Below the pieces are notes generated by a model. It saw only the letters and a program-made list of their open reading frames with translations. It was not told the origin of the DNA and did not search any database. Below, in pieces: positions 1 to 9,514 of a stretch of 53,347 nt of DNA. The translations under genes and the position numbers were made by a program. Each line of letters begins with the position of its first letter. Positions within the stretch are counted from its first letter, which is position 1. Source of the DNA: Nemertoderma westbladi (taxonomy: Eukaryota > Xenacoelomorpha > Nemertodermatida > Nemertodermatidae); NCBI GenBank assembly GCA_032718475.1, contig JAUCBJ010002816.1:1-53347 (forward strand). Reading direction: 5' to 3'.

Positions 1-320
1 CTCGTCATCCCCCTACTATTCTCTGTCGTTGGGTGCTGCGGTTCACCTAACTTGCCCTGCGCATTATCTGCTGACGCCTGTAGGACATTGTCTGCCCCCC
101 CCCCCCCCCACCCCCCCCCCTCTCGCCACTAATCTCTCGTGGTGGGGCGCCTGTAGCCCCCCCCCCCCCCCCCCACTCGCCATTACTTACTTCACTATCT
201 CTTACTTCACTTCTACGCCCCTCTTGTGGGGCATTCTCTGCCCCCCCCCCCCCCCCCCCCCCCCCACTCGCCACTCCTTACTTCACTACCTCTTACTTCG
301 CTTCTACACCCCTCTCTAGT
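1..320. repeat. Poly-C-rich imperfect tandem repeat
   Basis: Three runs of C (about 97-120, 156-175 and 241-265) are each followed by a similar block containing CTCGCCA, TTACTTCACT and CTTCTAC. This gives an imperfect tandem repeat of roughly 80-140 bp. Reading frames through it are Gly- or Pro-rich on either strand and are not evidence of protein. At 381-530 a second repeat of about 60 bp (core GTGGCCTTGCAGGCTCCCGT) is present about three times. Confidence 0.7.
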
Positions 321-1135
321 CGACGCACTATCTCTACTGCGGCTGGGTCTACTTACCCCCGCCTCTCCCTGTGCAACTGCGTGGCCTGGCAGGCTCACGT
401 CGGGTTGACTCACCCCCGCTGCTCCTTGCCTAACTACGTGGCCTTGCAGGCTCCCGTCGGGGTCTCTCACCCCCGCTACTCCCTGCGTACTAACTACGTG
501 GCCTTGCAGGCTCCCGTTGGCCAGACCACCTGTATCTCCTATATCAGTATTAATAGCCCCGTTATCAATATTATTATTTTCTAAATTATTCAAATTATTT
601 GAATTATTCTGTATATTTAAATTTAAATTATTATTCGAATTATTTTGAATATTTGAATTAGAATTATTTTGTACATTTAAATTAATATTAATATTTGGAT
701 TATTTGTATTTAAATTTAAATTACCGGGTAAAGGGTTATTTCCTGCAATGAAAGTTTGGTTAGGGTTGTCTACTACGGTACTATTAATATTAATTTCTTC
801 TAACGTATTATTATTACCCCCGCCCGTATGGTTACACCAGATCTGGTTCTGTCGTCCGGTGCCTGTAAGTGGGGTATTAACAAACGTTTCCATAACTTCT
901 GGCTCCTCGTAAATACTACCCGAGCCAGCCTCACTCTCTGATAGTCCCAACTGCGCCAGTTCTAGTCGGTGCTTCTGCTTGGCCTGATATTGCATAAGTG
1001 CCCTCAACCGGGCATGCATATCATCCCGGATGCGCTTTCCCGCTCTCTCTCTCTCTCTCTATCCTCTCGTAAACTTTGGTCGGCCAACTCTGCCTCCCTC
1101 GTCTCCCGCTCTCTACTCTCGTTCTCTACTTATGC
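213..1135 (-). pseudogene. Gag-like remnant, 3' segment (Asn-rich, frame-shifted)
   Basis: The minus-strand frame entered just right of 1019 reads a charged helix-like stretch (MHARLRALMQYQAKQKHRLE), then an acidic segment, then a very Asn-rich stretch from AT-rich DNA (about 560-720), then Gly/Gln repeats of about 20 residues. The frame is already open upstream through a (GA)n tract (1043-1060), so the ATG at 1019 is probably not the start. This segment is out of frame with the one at 1136-2083, and the gap also holds in-frame stops. It is probably the continuation of that protein after indels in a GA repeat. No family is recognised. The basic coiled-coil start resembles the gag of the BEL element further right only in style. 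Confidence 0.35.
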
Positions 1136-2083
1136 CTATCGCTCTCTATGCTCGTTCTCTACTCTCTCTGCCCTCTCTTTATTCTTTCTCGCCAACTCTC
1201 TCTCTCTTTCTAATAACGCAGTTCCCTCATCCAAGTGCCTCTCTAATTCTTTCTGGTCTAGCGCCGCAATGTCTAGTTGACATGCCAGATCTATCTCTAA
1301 CACCGTTCTTGCTTTCGCGGAGGATGTAGCGGACTTATCGGTCACGACGGACTCCCGTCGCCTCTCTGTCCTACTAATTTTCCCCCGCGTTCTGGGGTTC
1401 TCGCTAACCGACGAGACCGAATCCTTGGGGTTAACCTCGGGTTCGCCCTCGTGCGGATCTGCCCAACCCACTAACTTAATTCCCCTAGCATCCACTAAAT
1501 ACAGCCCTACGTACACCACTTCAGGCTCCATAACCCTGGATCGCCACAGTTCGAATAGTTCGGTGGCGACCCCCCTCGCTCTCTCACTCGCCAGTTCTCC
1601 CTGCCCGAAACGGACTAGATATCTGAAATGTATATTCGACTCACCTAGCCGCAGGCTCAACTTCCCCTGGTTTACCTTCTCTCCCTCTTTGGCTTCCCTC
1701 AATAGTTTATTGGTGGCATTGTAGGCCCGTCGAAGCCGATCGCTGGTCCCGACGTCCTCTTCGCCGACATCTCCTCCTCCTCTCCTGGTTCGGCGTAGTA
1801 CCGGCGGCCCCACCGTCACCGTTCCGGTGGGCCATCCGTCGCCCTCGGCCTGTGGCTGGCCGGCGACTTCGGTACCTCGACCGCCGCCGTGCGTCGACTC
1901 GTCCCTTCCTTGTGATAGACGGCCGCCCTCCGCTTGGGCTGCCGGATCGTCTCTCGTCGACGAATCCGGCGTCGCAGGTCGGTACCATCGCGTCGCGGCC
2001 TCGTGGATCGTTTGGTTGGTATCGTCCGGGGTCTGCGGCGGTGTCCTCTCTCCCTCCGACAATCGTGGTTGTCCTGTGCTCAT
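1136..2083 (-). pseudogene. Gag-like remnant, 5' segment
   Basis: A minus-strand reading frame of 315 codons has a genuine ATG at 2083. The first 110 residues are Pro/Arg/Gly-rich and low in complexity. Residues of about 115-210 look globular (a DRLRRAYNATNKLL helix, then HFRYLVRFGQGELASERA and VVYVGLYLVDARGIKLVGW). Residues 260-315 form a charged coiled coil (LDQKELERHLDEG, LARKNKERAERVE). The frame stops at 1136, but coiled-coil character continues past two stops toward 1040. The layout (disordered N-terminus, helical domain, long charged coil) matches the gag of the BEL/Pao element at 19958-21367, without convincing residue identity. I infer a second degraded retroelement gag entering from the left. 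No LTR is visible between it and the satellite. Confidence 0.4.
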
Positions 2084-2735
2084 CTTGTCTGGCAGTCACA
2101 GTTTCGTGGTAGCTGGTATCTTTCACTGTGACGGGATCAAGGGATCCCGACCGGTTTGTTAGACTACGCGTCACCGTGTGGTATTGAAATAAAATGGAAA
2201 TGGCAGTTTGTTGTTATCGCTTTGATATTCGTTGGTTACCATCAATAAATGAATAACAGATAATAGCACAGTTGATAGATTGAATTGACAATAGCAGTAT
2301 ACCGGTAGGTAGGATATATAATATGTAATGACGGTGACGGTGAAAGATGTCACCTGTCTGCACTCAAACTAATGACTGGAATAACTGAACTGACACCTGA
2401 ATGCATTGACAATATATGTAATCATTTCTACATTACCGTGGCCTTTGTCCAGTGGATGCTTTCCCCCGCTCCTATTGGTTGATAACCTACTTCACGCCTC
2501 TCACCTCTGTGGGAGTGCTCCCCCCCCCCCCCCTGTTGGCCCTTGTTGGTTATTTTTCCCTCTCGAGGTGGTTTGACCTCAAACCTCCCTTCGTGTGGCT
2601 TTCCCCGTTATTGGGTGTGATACGAGATTGGTTGTTATCAATCTCGTATCTCCAATATTGCGGGTCTCGTATCTCCAATATTGCTGAAAAGGTGCCACTT
2701 CCCAACTTTGTGAGGGTAATGGAGCGGAATTTAAT
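2084..2735. other. Non-coding stretch between gag-like remnant and satellite
   Basis: No gene is supported. It holds an AT-rich part (2170-2440), a C13 run at about 2521-2533, and a short direct duplication at 2638-2691 in which TCTCGTATCTCCAATATTGC occurs twice in a row. If the gag-like remnant belonged to an intact LTR element, its leader and 5' LTR should lie here, but no LTR pair can be seen within the window. Confidence 0.5.
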
Positions 2736-5519
2736 CCGCTCACAATGTATGAGAAACACTCGCTCGTCAACTGAAACACACAGTATCTAACGTATGAGAA
2801 ACACTCGCTTGTCCACTGAAACACACAGGCTATAATGAATGAGAAACACTCGCTCGTCAACTGAAACACACAGACTCTAATGTATGAGAAACACTCGCTC
2901 GTCAACTGAAACACACAGACTCTAACGTATGAGAAACACTCACTCGTCCACTGAAACACACAGACTATAATGAATGAGAAACACTCGCTCGGCAACTGAA
3001 ACACACACACTCTAATGTATGAGAAACACTCGCTCGTCCACTGAAACACACAGACTATAATGAATGAGAAACACTCGCTCGTCAACTGAAACACACAGAC
3101 TATAATGAATGAGAAACACTCGCTCATCAACTGAAACACACAGACTCTAACGTATGAGAAACACTCGCTCGTCCACTGAATCACACAGACTATAATGAAT
3201 GAGAAACACTCGCTCGTCAACTGAAACACACAGACTCTAATTTATGAGAAACACTAGCTCGTCAACTGAAACACACAAACTCTAACGTATGAGAAACACT
3301 CGCTCGTCCACTGAAACACACAGACTGTAATGAATGAGAAACACTCGCTCGTCAACTGAAACACACAGACTCTAATGTATGAGAAACACTCGCTCGTCAA
3401 CTGAAACACATAGACTCTATTGTATGAGAAACACTCGCTCGTCAACTGAAACACATAGACTCTAATGTATGAGAAACACTCGCTCGTCAACTGAAACACA
3501 CACACTCTAATGAATGAGAAACACTCGCTCGTCAACTGAAACACAGACTCTAACGTATGAGAAACACTCGTTCGTCAACTGAAACACACAGACTCTTATG
3601 AATGAGAAACACTCGCTCGTCAACTGAAACACACAGACTCTAATGTATGAGAAACACTCGCTCGTCAACTGAAACACACAGCCTCTAATGAATGAGAAAC
3701 ACTCGCTCGTCAACTGAAACACACAGACTATAATTTATGAGAAACACTCGCTCGTCAACTGAAACACAGAATCTAATGTATGAGAAACACTCGCTCGTCA
3801 ACTGAAACACAGACTCTAACGTATGAGAAACACTCGCTCGTCAACTGAAACACAGACTCTAATGTGTGAGAAACACTCGCTCGTCAACTGAAACACAGAC
3901 TCTAATGTATGAGAAACACTGGCTCGTCAATTGAAACACACAGACTCTAATGAATGAGAAACACTCGCTCGTCAACTGAAGCACACAGACTCTAATGAAT
4001 TAGAAACACTCGCTCGTCAACTGAAACACAGACTCTAACGTATGAGAAACACTCTCATACACTATAATTTATGAGAAACACTCGCTCGTCAACTGAAACA
4101 CAGAATCTAATGTATGAGAAACACTCGCTCGTCAACTGAAACACAGACTCTAACGTATGAGAAACACTCGCTCGTCAACTGAAACACAGACTCTAATGTA
4201 TGAGAAACACTCGCTCGTCAACTGAAACACAGACTCTAATGTATGAGAAACACTGGCTCGTCAATTGAAACACACAGACTCTAATGAATGAGAAACACTC
4301 GCTCGTCAACTGAAGCACACAGACTCTAATGAATGAGAAACACTCGCTCGTCAACTGAAACACAGACTCTAACGTATGAGAAACACTCGCTCGTCAACTG
4401 AAACACACAGTCTCTAATGTATGAGAAACACTCGCTCGTCAACTGAAACACACAGAAACACTCGCTCGTCAACTGAAACACAGACTCTAGTGTATGAGAA
4501 ATACTCGCTCGTCAACTGAAACACACAGTCTCTTATATATGAGAAACACTCGCTCATAAACTGAAACAAACAGACTCTAATGTATGAGAAACACTTGCTC
4601 GTCAACTGAAACACACAGACTCTAACGTATGAGAAAAACTCGCTCGTCAACTGAAACACAGACTCTAATGTATAAGAAACACCCGCTCGTCAACTGAAAC
4701 ACAGACTCTAACGTATGAGAAACACTCGATCGTTAACTGAAACACAGACTCTAATGTATGAGAAACACTCGCTCGTCAACTGAAATACATAGACTCTAAT
4801 GTATGAGAAACACTCACTCGTCAACTGAAACACACAGACTCTAATGTATGAGAAACACTCGCTCATCAACTGAAACACTGACTCTAACGTATGAAAAACC
4901 CTCGCTCGTCAACTGAAACACAGACTCTAATGTATGAGAAACACTCGCTCGTCAACTGAAACACAGACTCTAACGTATGAGAAACACTCGCTCGTAAACT
5001 GAAACACAGACTCTAATGTATGAGAAACACTCGCTCGTCAACTGAAACACACAGTCTCTAATGTATGAAAAACACTCGCTCGTCAACCGAAACACACAGA
5101 CTCTAACGTATGAGAAACACTCGCTCGTCAACTGAAAAACACAGACACATACAGACTGTAATGTATGAGAAACACTCGCTCGTCAACTGAAACACAGACT
5201 CTAACCTATGAGAAACACTCGCTCTTCAACTGAAACACACAGACTCTAATGTATGAGAAACACTCGCTCGTCAACTGAAACACAGACACTAACGTATGAG
5301 AAACACTCGCTCGTCAACTGAAACACACAGACTCTAATGTATGAGAAACACTCGCTCTTCAACTGAAACACAGACTCTAACGTATGAGAAAAACCCGCTC
5401 GTCAACTGAAACACAGTCTCTAATGTATGAGAAACACTCGCTCGTCAACTGAAACACAAAGACTCTATTGTATGAGAAACACTCGCTCGTCAACTGAAAG
5501 ACACAGTCTTTAATGTATA
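2736..5519. repeat. 45-bp satellite array (about 63 copies)
   Basis: The tandem unit is 45 bp (or 43 bp where one CA is missing), with core TATGAGAAACACTCGCTCGT then CAACTGAAACACA. Copies at 2740-3540 are mostly 45 bp. From about 3545 on, 43-bp units become common, which breaks the long reading frames. Because 45 is a multiple of 3, the minus strand is open for up to 216 codons with a 15-residue period (CVFQLTSECFSYIRV). This follows from unit length and is not evidence of a gene. The array begins 213 bp downstream of the TRAF exon donor, so it probably lies in that gene's intron or 3' region. Confidence 0.95.
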
Positions 5520-5731
5520 GACATGTAGATATTGATGATTAAATGGTCGTATTAGTTGAACTTTGTCGTTGCATCATGTTTCACGCCATATGCTTCTGCA
5601 AATTGCCGGATTATTTTTACTGGAAGATGTTCTTTTATGTTCTTAATAAGTTTCCGTTATCCGATTGAAATGATTATATATAATGTTTTTAATTGTTTTT
5701 ATCACAATATTATATTCACATTAAAACTAAC

Positions 5732-5971
5732 CTGGGCAAACGAGATTAGAAGTCTCTAATTGCATCTCCATACAATGTCCACACATTCGATGCCCACACG
5801 TGAGTATCTGTACAGGATAACGCAGTACATTGTCGCACTTGGGACAAATGTACTTGCTGTCAAGCGGACGATCGAAACACAAGTCGTACCCTTTGAATTT
5901 GTATCGTGGAAATAGGTAATCTATGGCTGGGGAAGTCGTTGTACCCCAAGGAGCCCACGATTGACTAGAAC
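5732..5971 (-). CDS. Single exon: TRAF-type RING finger
   Basis: A 240-bp minus-strand open segment with no start of its own. It reads about 80 residues including KFKGYDLCFDRPLDSKYICP, KCDNVLRYPVQILTCGHRMC and GHCMEMQLETSNLVCPG. The Cys/His spacing (CPKC, then TCGHRMCGHC, then VCP) and the preceding GYDxxFxxPLxSKYxCP block are the signature of the N-terminal RING of TRAF adaptors, the E3 ligases downstream of TNF-receptor and Toll/IL-1 signalling. Splice sites are clear: the acceptor is a poly-C tract (5983-5999) followed by TCCTTCTTATAG and the exon begins at 5971; the donor is CCCAG then GTTAGT at 5731. Both introns are phase 1. The zinc-finger and TRAF-C domains would be on downstream exons (below 2736 or outside). 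The upstream exon would lie beyond the 18-kb retroelement, so the retroelement is intronic if the gene is intact. Assignment to a TRAF subtype is not possible. Confidence 0.8.
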
Positions 5972-6060
5972 CTATAAGAAGGAGGGGGGGGGGGGGGGGT
6001 CATCTTAATTCGCCGAGATGGGATATAAGTCTCCACCCCTACCTATGGGTAACCAGGGCA

Positions 6061-6609
6061 GGAGTAATGTAATGAAATGTAATGTAATGTAATGTAATGT
6101 AACGTAACGTAACGTAACGTAACGCAACGCAACGCAACGCAACGTAACGTAACGTAACGTAACGTAACGTAACGTAACGTAAAGTAACGTAACGCAACGC
6201 AACGCAACGCAACGTAACGTAACGTAACGTAACGTAACGTAACGTAACGTAACGCAACGCAACGTAACGTAACGTATCGTAACGTAACGTAACGTAACGC
6301 AACGCAACGCAACGTAACGTGACGTAACGTAACGTAACGTAACGCAACGTAACGTAACGTAACGTAACGTAACGTAACGTAACGTAACGTAACGTAACGT
6401 AACGTAACGTAACGTAATGTAACGTAACGTAACGTAACGTAACGTAACGTAACGTAACGTAACGTAACGTAACGTAACGTAACGTAACGTAACGTAACGT
6501 AACGTAATGTAATGCAATGTAATGTAATGTAATGTAATGTAATGTAATGTAATGTAATGTAATGTAATGTAATGTAATGTAATGTAATGTAATGTAATGT
6601 AATGTAATG
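6061..6609. repeat. Pentanucleotide microsatellite, left arm (TAATG/TAACG/CAACG)
   Basis: An uninterrupted 5-bp tandem array. The flanks (6065-6105 and 6505-6609) are TAATG. The core (about 6105-6505) is mainly TAACG, with clusters of three or four CAACG units near 6124, 6193, 6253 and 6298. All three minus-strand frames are open (ITLHY, VTLRY), which is a trivial consequence of the 5-mer. The array continues at 24432 after the BEL insertion. Confidence 0.98.
6605..6609. repeat. Target-site duplication of the BEL element, left copy (TAATG)
   Basis: TAATG directly abuts the left LTR and is repeated at 24432-24436 directly after the right LTR. Five bp is the usual BEL/Pao duplication length. 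Because the target itself is a TAATG array, the duplication cannot be told apart from a neighbouring repeat unit. Confidence 0.7.
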
Positions 6610-8741
6610 TGTTAAACGAACTACCCCGGCCTAACCAATAAAGACACAAAACTGCTCTATTTACTAGATGGGGCAATCAGGAGCGTATAATTACTAATGT
6701 ATGGTTTCAGGTACGGAAAACCACTACTTACCGTTGGATGGCGCTAATCTGCCGTCCGCTAATATATTTTACTTAATTTATACGACTCCTTCTAAATTCT
6801 CGTTCCTTTCTCTACCAATTACTCGATAGAGAGCTAACTGTTCGAATATATGAGCCACGCGGGAATAACCAAAAAATAAACCCGAATCGGCTCCCTAAGC
6901 TGACTTAAAACGAGTGTGAGAGATTTTACACTCAGAGTGTATTCTATAGCCTAATATTACTGTAAATTTGCGCTTACAACTACGTCCTTTCTAATCGCAT
7001 CTAATCGCAATACTGGGGTTCCCTAACGGAATGTGTGAATGTGAGAATATTTAAATAATCGAAAATCGGTACGGCAATTATTTCGGGACTCAAACTTATC
7101 TGCGGCTGGCTTTAGGCCAACAATTTACTGATGCGCGTTGCGTACTGTACTACGATGTGAATTTTGTCCACTAATTCAAATAACCGCCCAGCGTGAATAG
7201 TGTACGGTACTCTAAAATTATTACCTTAACTACCCTCCGCTATGCAGCGTACAAATTCTTAATTTTACTAATTAATTTCAGTCACAAATATGTAACGGCG
7301 TACTAAATACTAAGTATTCCAGAATGCGCAATTCTAAATTATTACGCAACGGGTCACACTAGCAACAGCCTAAGATACCGTATTATTTTCGACCTAATCA
7401 GAAATTAATTACAGTAAGCTAAGAAATAGAAATCAATCAAAGGGAAAGAGCGCCTATCCAAGCATTCGTGATTCATTAGGCACACTTTAGTAACGCACCA
7501 ATCAGCATAACAACAATCGCAATCTACAGTTTAGCTAGCAATTCACAACTCGCAATTCGCAACGTAAAGGACGCAGATCTCTCCCGGCTACGTCTAGGCT
7601 TCCTAACAAACCCAATTCCTGTCCCCCTAATACTACAAAAGAGAGACAAAACCTGGATCATCAGCCCCTAATTACTGAACCGGCGTACCTGACCCACTCT
7701 ACGCTGCAAACTTGCGCGCGCAATAGTAATCCCCCCAATGTTACTTGTCTTTGAATCCTCCGCACTCCCGTCGTCGCTAACCCCCCGATGCGCCCGCCGC
7801 GCTTACCGGTACCCTAGCCCTCCATCAGAATGAGTAGCTACCGTAGCGGCACATGCAAATCACAAAAGTCTGACAGTCTGAGAAATCCCGTAGGATTATT
7901 GTCGAAAGGAATCACATAGAACCATTTACTAAAGGGTAGAAATCATAGTTCCAACTTGTAATTAACAGCGATCATTGAGATTGATTGAGAAACACAAACA
8001 AGAATCAAACAGAAATTGCAAATTAGCGAATCATTGCAAGAAAATCAAAAGGGCAGTAATTTACACAGAAAAACTAAGCATCGAATAATAGTTGAAGGTG
8101 AGCTGTGTGGGGTGTGTGACTAAGCAGAATGTGAGATAGGTAACAATGGAAGTAGACCAATTTATAGGTGATTTGAGAAGGGTGATGCAATCGATCTCTC
8201 ATTGGCTCCCCAATCCGAGCTAACATCAGACCAACCTGGAAGCAGTTAGGCCAATAAGAGAGCCGGATTGTGGGCCTATAGCTCCCTGAAATCGTAAATT
8301 GCCACCATATAAGGTAATTTTCCCGATGCTTAATTTGGCGGTACTAATAATATCATGCACAAATATAAATTTAGCGCAATTATAGAGAAATTAAAACCAA
8401 TAGCTAGCCTCATCAAGGCTAATAACGGCAAGCCCAGATCCAGGGTCCAACAAGGACTTGCTACCCTGGAACTATCTACTTATATCCTATTAAAAAACTA
8501 CATAGGTAGGGCTACATACTATACAAAATGGATGAGTTCAAAATATATGGGCGTTTCAACTTCCTTATCTAAATATCATTGCGCGTTATGCCTTATCTAA
8601 ATAATTATACTGCATCACGGACTAATATATGATACTATATAATGGACTAATATATTATACTGTATAATGGACTAACATTATTATACTGTATAACGGACTA
8701 ATATATTACGTAATGTAGGTACAGCGCCATATACCGTAACA
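6610..8741 (-). repeat. 3' LTR of the BEL element (full length, 2132 bp)
   Basis: On the minus strand this is the downstream LTR. It has terminal inverted TGTTA/TAACA and an internal part highly similar to 22523-24431. It retains a segment (about 8172-8401) missing from the other LTR. That segment contains CCATATAAGG at 8305-8314 (minus strand CCTTATATGG), which matches both a TATA-like element and the CArG consensus CC(A/T)6GG. AT-rich TATTA/GGACTAATA repeats occur at 8628-8705. The short reading frame at 8355-8600 is not supported as a gene. Confidence 0.93.
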
Positions 8742-9244
8742 CCGCTCCAAGGGAAATCATGCAATGTTTCCCTCCAATTGTAGAAGAGTGTAAGGCGATG
8801 TATACAAAATAAAATAACTCTCCTTCAAATAATCTAAATATCTTGATACTATACTATTTACAAATATTGCTATAGATATTGCATAATGAATTACATACAA
8901 ATTAAATTTACAAATATTATCTCTCTCAATGTTAACGATTATTACATACAAATTAAATTTACAAAAATACTGTTTCTCATTCGTTCTACATAATGATTAC
9001 TACATACAAATTAAATTTACAAAATACTTTCGAATTATAAAAATTTTGCTAGGGTAGGTGAAAGGAGTAAGCCAAACCCGCATGTTTGTCTCCCCAATCA
9101 CCTCCTTCGCCTCTCTCATAATATAAATCCAAATCAGTGCGACTAGTGTATATGAGTCAAGTCGGATATTTACAAATGCTACAATATACATCAGAGCGAC
9201 GATGATGTATATATCTAGAGTCTGTCGCCCCGTGATATGATGCA
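8742..9244 (-). other. BEL element 3' untranslated region
   Basis: An AT-rich stretch between the last coding frame and the 3' LTR. It holds three direct copies of TACATACAAATTAAATTTAC starting at 8892, 8943 and 9001 (51-58 bp apart), and a copy of the dispersed near-palindrome at 9072. The polypurine tract next to the LTR is weak (minus-strand TTGGAGCGG immediately before TGTTACGG). Confidence 0.55.
9072..9089. repeat. Dispersed near-palindrome, copy 1 (diverged)
   Basis: CCAAACCCGCATGTTTGT. It matches the family consensus CCAAACCCRCRGGTYTGG at most positions but has lost the central GG. It lies in the 3' untranslated region of the BEL element. Confidence 0.5.
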
Positions 9245-9514
9245 TTACTGACCCGCTCCTGGGTTCTTCGGGCTCGCTCCTCTCTTTCGCCCCCTACCCA
9301 GATACACCAATCGTCCTCCAGTTGACTCTGTTGACGTGGTCCATAAGGCGTCACTCCCCGGAACCGGCGACGATGTTCCCTGAGCTCTGACAGATTCCCG
9401 GCTAGTGCTTCGTCCTCGGCCTCGTCCCAATTGTCGTGCTCCTGTGGTCGCTTCCGCCAACTCTTCCTTTTGCAATTGCACGCGCGCCTTCTCCGACGCA
9501 CCCTGCGCCTTGCG
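9245..9514 (-). CDS. In-frame extension of 3' gene beyond a UAG codon
   Basis: The frame of the zinc-knuckle segment continues for about 90 codons after its UAG (9515-9517). It starts RKAQGASEKARVQLQKEELA and then runs through an Arg/Gly/Ser-rich stretch (RQLGRGRGRSTSRESVRAQG). The Lys/Glu/Arg-rich start is compatible with the preceding coiled tail. It could be a C-terminal extension reached by readthrough, coding sequence cut off by a nonsense mutation, or chance openness. I cannot decide which from one copy. Confidence 0.3.
   Translation of the reverse strand, partial: RKAQGASEKARVQLQKEELAEATTGARQLGRGRGRSTSRESVRAQGTSSPVPGSDALWTTSTESTGGRLVYLGRGRKRGASPKNPGAGQ

Noticed and set aside
2579-4659. 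Minus-strand proteins of 60-216 codons in the 45-bp satellite
   Set aside because: The unit length is a multiple of three, so openness is automatic. The frames are lost as soon as 43-bp units appear.
6105-6505. Possible interstitial telomere repeat (TAACG, reverse CGTTA)
   Set aside because: It does not match TTAGGG or TTAGG telomere units and grades into TAATG, so it is an ordinary microsatellite.
6005-6676. Long minus-strand frames over the pentanucleotide array (ITLHY/VTLRY repeats)
   Set aside because: A 5-mer without stop codons is open in all frames for its whole length. No start context or flanking coding sequence supports a gene.
8355-8600. 81-codon plus-strand frame in the LTR, repeated at 24087-24290
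   Set aside because: It is antisense to the element and present only because both LTRs share the sequence. No protein features.
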